Shown here: positions 58,261 through 64,000 of the stretch, one piece after another
Layout of the letters: the number at the start of each line of letters is the position of its first letter
Position numbering within the stretch: the first letter of the stretch is position 1
Source: Hydractinia symbiolongicarpus
Lineage: Eukaryota > Cnidaria > Hydrozoa > Anthoathecata > Hydractiniidae
Assembly: GCF_029227915.1 (NCBI RefSeq)
Contig: NC_079876.1
Span: 32,159,828-32,223,827 of the forward strand
Direction of reading: 5' to 3'
DNA: 64,000 nt
Position numbers and translations under genes: made by a program
The notes under the pieces: generated by a model
Told to the model about the DNA's origin: nothing
The model's database searches: none
Seen by the model: only the letters and a program-made list of their open reading frames with translations

Positions 58261-58872
58261 TTTCAAATCACCTTCCACTACAACTAAACTACCTTCCTCC
58301 ACCGCAACCAAATCACCTTCTACTGCAACAAACCACCCTTCTTCACCACCATCAGCAATTAAAAATCGATTCTTGTATGCAAGGCGAACCCCACTTGATT
58401 TGGTAATTATGAATAAATTTAAATTTTATTTAATGTTGCATTTTAGAAAATTATTAGTTACTTTTATATATTTGTACAATTTTTAGTCTGCATCACCAAG
58501 TCATTCTAAAGAGCCTCCAAAAATTGCTTCACGAAGTCCTTCAAAAGAGCCTCCAAAAATTGGTGTGAGTGATGTATGTTCTTAATTTTATTTATCTATT
58601 GATATTAAACCTTAATTCCTGAGAATTTATAATTTTATAGACAACATCAGTGTCGTTGCCATCGGTTGTGCGCTCGCCGATTCGTACAAAAGAGCCTGCA
58701 AAAATTACTGTGAGTGTATATGTTTTTAAATTAGTTTTTCTATTCTTATGTTCAATTTAAAAAAATCAAATAATTTAATAGACAACAATATCACCGTCTA
58801 TAACCACACCTAAAAAGAAGATCATCAAAAGTTTGGAAACCCCACCTTCCGGAACATTTGAGAATAAAACTA
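58261..58872 (+). pseudogene. Putative 5' exons of the transposase-like gene
   Basis: Several short Ser/Pro/Thr/Lys-rich exon-like blocks are separated by introns with GTGAG donors and TTATAG or TTTTAG acceptors. Their content includes [35 protein letters not shown] and SVVRSPIRTKEPAKIT. Repeated KEPxKI ends suggest duplicated exons. They lie just upstream of, and on the same strand as, the transposase-like frame, so they may be its disordered N-terminal part. This is inference. Confidence 0.4.
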
Positions 58873-59135
58873 ATAGAGATGCTGTATATTTTATTTTTAT
58901 TATCTATTTTTTGCATGTATTATTACCCAATGATGTACTTTCAAATATTTATTAACAACTACTGTGGAAATATTCTTATTTGTTACCGACATATCTTGTA
59001 TATATATAAAAAAATTGTTGCGTGTTTTTTGTTTGTTTATAAATTGATTAGATTGAGCATCCTCACATTGTTTATAAAGTAAAGATGCTAAATTTAACAT
59101 TCAGCAGAGGTGCTTACTATTTTTTGTTTGTTTAG

Positions 59136-61800
59136 CCACTACCTAAAATCCCCTCTAAATTTCCCAGACAGCCCAATGATTATAGACACAGACTTCCAAA
59201 GTATTGGGAACAAAAAATAGCCCCTGCTGATATGCAATGGATTGGCAAGCAAGTCTTTGCGAAAAACAGAGAGACTAAACACTGGCACAGCTAAACCAAA
59301 TCCAGAAATGTACTTCCTGCGTCGTATTTTTCTGTGGATGCCTAGGATGATGTATGGATTTGATTTCAAGTGTCCAAACTGCCAAAGAAGCATTCAGTCT
59401 AGAGGCATTCACAACAAAATTCGTCTTGTTCTGGATGTCAAGGACTATTATTTCTTGGCAACAGAAGCAATTGGTTGCACTTGTGGCAAAACATTTGTTT
59501 CTTCGGACACAAGGTTTTTGGAGCAGTTGCCCTATAATTTAAAAGTGAAATTTCCTGCTGTTTTGACCTACCACTATGCTTGTGATAACGCTATCATATC
59601 ACTGATGAGGTCAAGGACACTGGGTAACAGTACTCATGCCCTAAGGAATACCATCTTGGAAATGCATAGTGAAGAATGGATTAAACGACATGTGGAATAC
59701 CTAGCCCATTGTCAAAACCACAAAAGAATTTCTTAACTCATGACCAGTGTTTTCATGTCATCTCGGTATGAAGAAGCTGACCATTTCCGCCTTGTACCAA
59801 GAGCACAATGGTTTATTGCAGCATATGCTGGGGATGTTTGGACAAGGCTTGTGTTTTTGGTGAAATTCTAGAGATCGGATCAACCAAAAAGGTTTTAAGA
59901 AAATTGTCAGGTGAGGCAAGAAACAGTGCAACATGGGTAACCAACGTTGCGAATGAATATGGTGCTATTCTACAATGCGTCGTAACATCTTCAGAGTCAA
60001 ATGAAGGCCTAGAAACAATGGCACAAGGTCTCACAAAGCGATATGCGGATGCCAATGTTGTACCACCATCTGTAATTTATGTTGACTGTAATTGTTGTAG
60101 TAAGGATGGCAACAGCAAATTCAAAAGGCTTTTTCCATCATGGAACAATGTCATTGTCAGACTTGACATATGGCATTTTATGAAAAGGATTGCCTTTGGA
60201 TGTATGTCTGAAGCACATCCGTTGTATGGTCCATTTATGGGAAAACTCTGTGCTGCTATTTTTGAATGGGACAAGCAAGATCACTAAGAGCTTCTGGCAG
60301 CAAAGCAAGAAGAACTTCAAGCCAAAGGAGTGAAGTCTCCCACAAATGATGCCGCTGCTAAAGCAATTTCGAAAGATGAGTTGGTAAAGCATTGTCGCAG
60401 ACGAACACGAGGAAATTATGCTACAATAAAGGCCTTAGAAGAGCTCATTTTATCGTACACTGGCTGCACCGATACGCTTGGAGTGCCTCTTTTTAAAATC
60501 AATGGTGACAATATTTGAAGGCCAAAAAAAAAACACATCACTTGTTTACAAGATCCTGATGTGTCTCTTTATTCCCAAGTGCGTACCATTAAAAAGGGAA
60601 ACAGGATGTTACCAGTGTTTCGCTGTGCAAGAGGTGGCACTTCAGTGGAATCCTTCCATTGTCATTTGCTAAATTTTATACCTGGAAAAAGTGCCAATGC
60701 TGTCAACTTCCAAGAAATTTCAGGAAATCCACCAAATTTAAAATCAAACGAAGTGATTGGAATCGAGTATCACGAACTTATTTTGGAATTTTCTAACGTC
60801 AAGAAGAGTGTGGAAGATTGTGACTGCGACGATGAAGGGATCGAGGAAGACTTTTCAACTCCTGACTTTGCTATCGATCACGTTGAAGTCGGTGTAGATG
60901 TTGAGGAAGAGGAAAACATTGCAGACAGTGATGAAGCTGGACAGAATTCCACTGATTCCAAAGGTATCCCTGGTTGGTAGAAAGTTGATGCACTTGTGCA
61001 CGCTCTCCTCTTAGCAACTGGAATCAGTTTGGCAGACACAGATGCACAGAAAGTACTTAAATTGTACGAAGAGTTGGATGAGTATGACAAAAGGCCTCTT
61101 CAATTCCAGCAAGTTGCAAGAAAGGCATCAAAAGGAAAGTTTTGTGGGGGAAAAAGGGATGGTTATCAAGATGTAGTAAAAATTAAACGATCAGGGTAGA
61201 AGGACTCCATCAAGTGTAACCATTGCAACAGACCCTCTTCCTGAGACTAGACCAAAAGCAACTGATCTTCAGGGACATGCTGCGCAAATAACCTTTCCAG
61301 AACCAGAAGACAGGTCTGGTTAGGCGGTACTGAGATACCAAAGAAAAAGGTCTTCTGAAAAAATACTTTAACACTCTGCATCAAAAAAGGCTTGCTTCAC
61401 ACCACCTGTTTCGCAGCAAAGGAGCCTTTTTGTTCAACCACAACAATCTTCAAGTCAACCTATACCACCGTATGTTGTTCAACTGCCTTCTACTCAGCCA
61501 TTATTACAACACTCCAACATTAATCAGCAAAGCCAACCATTAAACCTGTCTAAATCTACCTACTACAACAGGCAACAAAAGGCAGGAGTAGTGCCTGGTG
61601 CAAGAAAGGTTTACTGTTGCAAGAAATGCGGTAAACCAACTAGCGATGGCCATCGTAGGTTTCGCAGTTTCATATATTGTCCGTATGAACCTGGAGCTGT
61701 TTCATTTGATGCTTGGGCCAAATTAAAGAAATTGGAAATAGAGCAGAAAAAGATTTGCTTTAATAATAATCGCTATGGTAGCACGGAAATCGGACGTTAA
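59136..61800 (+). pseudogene. Broken transposase-like gene of a zinc-ribbon, DxxH-containing family
   Basis: The frame is pieced together from blocks. PLPKIPSKFPRQPNDY begins at 59136. A shift near 59270 leads to a block at 59242-59736 with FLWMPRMMYGFDFKCPNC, CTCGK and LGNSTHALRN. Another shift near 59870 leads to a block (to 60287) with IGSTKKVLRKLSGEA, YVDCNCCSKDG and VRLDIWHFMKR. Further blocks follow at 60330-60518, 60561-60980 and 60996-61199. A C-terminal zinc ribbon (CCKKCGKP ... YCP) lies at about 61609-61690. In-frame stops occur at 59736, 60287, 60518, 60980 and 61199. The block order matches a large uncharacterised family of fish and cnidarian genomes that I associate with DUF6729. 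The DxxH pattern (LDIWH) fits an RNase H-fold transposase. The position normally DSTKK reads GSTKK, so a probable catalytic Asp is lost. Confidence 0.68.
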
Positions 61801-62281
61801 TAAAAGGGGCGAAGAGCCCCGAATTTATACCTATGGTAGCACGGAAATCGGACGTTATCTGCACAGCATTCTGCCTCAAATCTTTTCTGCAAACTATCGT
61901 AGCATGGAAATTGGACGTTTACTATCGAGACAACGAGCCTATTTAAACGTTACTTTGTTACTATCGTAACATGGAAATCAGACGTTATCTTCACTCTTCC
62001 TCACATCCTTTCTGCCAACCATCGTAACATGGAAATCGGACGTTAACTATCGAGGCAACAAGCCTCTATTCAGTCACTATCTTGTCACTATCGTAACATG
62101 GAAATATTCAATAACGAAATTGTAACTATGGTAGCACGAAAATCGGACGTTAATCATCGGGGCAACAAGCCTCTTTTTTACCTTGTCACTATGGTAGCAC
62201 GAAATGGGACGTTAATTAGCGGGGCAACGAGCCTCTCTTTTATTACTACGTAGTACCTATGGTAGCATGGAAATCGGACTT
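61773..62281 (+). repeat. Minisatellite: CTATGGTAGCACGGAAATCG plus hairpin spacers
   Basis: Nine copies of a motif of about 28 bp (core GGAAATCGGACGTTA) start near 61773, 61831, 61894, 61961, 62020, 62088, 62126, 62189 and 62257. Most spacers contain GAGGCAACAAGCCTC or a variant, a small hairpin. An inverted copy lies at 62699-62729. Confidence 0.88.
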
Positions 62282-62612
62282 TTCAGAGCTGTCTGGGGAG
62301 GGAGAAGTTTTGATCGAGCAGTAACAAGATTTGGAGAAGCCGGCAACAATGAGCATCGTGGGCTGATGTGAAACCCCCACCTTGTGAGTGGACAATACGG
62401 GATGGTTTCCCGGGGGACTGGTAGCCTTGTTCTTATACACAGTAGACTTTTCCATTTCTACATATATATTTTTTGGTTTTCTTATAGTCAGTAGAAAGGA
62501 AAATATACAATATTGTTGATGCAACCTGTTTTAAATTACTCATAAACGTCTTTCCGAAATTCAGCGCTAACAGCTGAACCGAATTGTACTTTAATTTTAA
62601 CATAAGCTTTTG

Positions 62613-62690
62613 GGGCTGGCTGGCTCAATTGACAAGCTGGACTGTTCCCGCACACAAGGTTGTGGGTTCGAATCCTCTAAGAGGTTCATT
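62613..62690 (+). other. tRNA-like sequence with Pol III boxes (SINE head candidate)
   Basis: A-box TGGCTCAATTG at 62621-62631 fits TRGYNNARNNG, and B-box GTTCGAATC at 62666-62674 fits GWTCRANNC, about 35 bp apart. No clean cloverleaf acceptor is seen. It could be a tRNA-derived SINE head or a decayed tRNA. Confidence 0.45.
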
Positions 62691-62817
62691 GCCCTGATAA
62701 TTAACGTCCGATTTCCATGCTACCATAGTTGTAGCAAGACTCCTGCCTCTCTTTTTTCCCGTCTTCCCACTTCTCCCTCCTCCTCTTTTTTTCCCCTTTC
62801 GTATAGTCCATTATGTC

Positions 62818-62899
62818 CCAGCTTTGGCCGAGTGGTTAAGGCGTTAGACTTAAAATCTAATGGGATCTTCTCGCGTAGGTTCGCACCCTACTTGCAGAG
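62818..62899 (+). pseudogene. tRNA-Ser-type pseudogene with UAA anticodon
   Basis: 82 nt with the serine variable arm (TGGGATCTTC) as in the array. The loop is CTTAAAA, so the anticodon is UAA. The acceptor ends no longer pair and the T-loop is altered (TTCGCAC). Confidence 0.7.
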
Positions 62900-62979
62900 A
62901 TTCTTGACACATTCTTTTTGATCTGGTCAAGTGGCTATCACAACATACTGACTTCTGTCATGTGATTGAAATGATCATG

Positions 62980-63014
62980 GCCGAGATAGCTTAGTTTGAC
63001 GTGCGTTAGTCTGG
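62980..63014 (+). pseudogene. tRNA-Phe 5' fragment
   Basis: GCCGAGATAGCTTAG matches the Phe 5' end and then breaks off. The 80 bp before it match the Ser-Phe spacer of the array in inverted orientation. Confidence 0.65.
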
Positions 63015-63019
63015 GATTC

Positions 63020-64000
63020 ATACATTTGGAAGTAACAAAAGGCTCATTGTTTTTATTTTGTTACGTATTCCAATTTTTTCCAATTTCATGAATAGGTCCT
63101 TTCATAGCGTATGAATAGAAATTCCAAATGCGCTTTCCTCATTGGTTCGTTCTAAATTCAAAAAAAACAAAATGGCCGTTCAAAAGCGAAGAAATGTAAC
63201 GGTTGAAGCAGTGCAAAATTATGTCGATTTGCTAGCTTTTTCTTAGTTTTTATCTGGAAATATGTGTCTATATAATGGTCTACACATTTGTAGTTGTTCT
63301 TCTTATGCGTTTGATAGCCACAAACGGCTGCTTGAACGTTTGATTTAATACTGTTTTTGGGGAATTTATGTCTCTGTGTTTGTGTTTGTGTGGCTAGCTG
63401 GCACTATGTTTTATTTGTGTAAGCATCAAAAGTGATTTGCATTTGTGTACTGTTTTTTTGGGAAGCTTAGGTAGCCTTTGGTTTGTATCTTGTGAATTAA
63501 GACTATGTGCTTTGACTGCGAGTTCGTCTATGAGCTCCCTAATAGGAAACGTTTGCTCAGCTTGTCTTTTGATGATGAATATAAAGCTAAACTTTCAGTT
63601 TGTGCTAATACTATACTCCCTGTGTTATATATATATGTTGTATATTTTGTACTGTCGCTAGGCAATATTGGCTATTATTGTTGTTTTTTACAGCAATATA
63701 TCGCAGAAGTAGCTATATATAAGAGGACTTTTGTTGTCATTTATTACGTTAAACCTAAAACTGGCTTGGACAAAAAAACCTGGGACAGAAGATTGTCCTT
63801 GTTTGCAAATGGAGAATATACGTTTGGTCGGGGGCAGTCCACTTTTTTCTTAATCATCTGTTTTGCTTTTGATTTTCCTTTCAATTTTTCCGAAAGTTGC
63901 CTTTTCCTTACTTATTCAACCTTAAATTTTTATTTTAACTGATAATTTTTATATATATATATATTTTACTATTTTTTTACTAATTTCGACACATACGCAG
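63020..64000 (+). other. No supported gene
   Basis: A short frame from ATG 63172 (MAVQKRRNVTVEAVQNYVDL) ends after 24 codons; it might be a first exon. A frame of 145 codons at 63505-63942 is low in complexity with no recognisable domain. The edge of the window is AT-rich. Confidence 0.4.

Noticed and set aside
61773-62281. CRISPR-like array of 28-bp repeats and spacers
   Set aside because: The genome is eukaryotic, spacers are related to each other and contain hairpins, repeat copies are diverged, and there are no cas genes.

Overview
The window is AT-rich eukaryotic nuclear DNA, very probably from an animal. Short exons separated by introns with GT..AG ends, an astacin metalloprotease, clustered eukaryotic tRNA genes, an autonomous Helitron, a PIF/Harbinger relic, MITEs, satellites and long (TA)n runs all fit. 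A cnidarian, perhaps a hydrozoan, is my best guess from base composition and the mix of transposon families, but nothing in the sequence proves it. Most of the window is transposon-derived and repetitive. Only one host protein-coding gene is clear.

Layout. 1-4.2 kb is a tandem array of 1.11-1.16 kb units, each carrying tRNA-Phe, Ser(UGA), Cys, Glu, Ser(AGA) and Thr on the minus strand and tRNA-Gly on the plus strand; many copies are damaged and some have altered anticodons. 5.7-6.5 kb is a 783-bp Harbinger derivative with TTA target duplications. 9.8-13.2 kb is a seven-exon secreted astacin protease gene (minus strand) with a Thr-rich tail. 13.3-20.4 kb is mostly featureless, with two inverted-repeat elements. 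20.56-32.0 kb is a tandem duplication (6.16 kb and 5.28 kb) holding a seven-exon gene fragment with phase-consistent splice junctions and a Helitron-like tail.

31.66-39.42 kb is a probably complete autonomous Helitron. It has an uninterrupted Rep/helicase gene, a second two-exon accessory gene, a nested MITE and a perfect 3' hairpin. Helitron 3' ends abut Helitron 5' ends repeatedly (CTAG|TCT), as expected from rolling-circle head-to-tail products. 39.4-42.3 kb holds further Helitron debris and a degraded recombinase-like coding remnant. 42.4-43.35 kb is a decayed, inverted copy of the tRNA unit.

44.4-45.5 kb holds a (TA)n element with GCATTTGGTAGACA motifs and a 378-bp tandem duplication. 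48.7-52.4 kb is a satellite built on the same motif, with a roughly 1.19-kb higher-order repeat. 54.2-55.5 kb is an element with CATCCCGGGATGAG repeats. 57.85-58.26 kb is an inverted relative of the 44.4-kb (TA)n element. 58.3-61.8 kb is a broken transposase-like gene of a zinc-ribbon family, followed by a hairpin-bearing minisatellite (61.77-62.28 kb) and a second inverted tRNA-unit fragment (62.8-63.0 kb).

The most unusual points are the anticodon-switched tRNA copies, the head-to-tail Helitron junctions with an adjacent multi-exon gene fragment, the spliced accessory gene inside the Helitron, and the shared GCATTTGGTAGACA motif that links three repeat loci.
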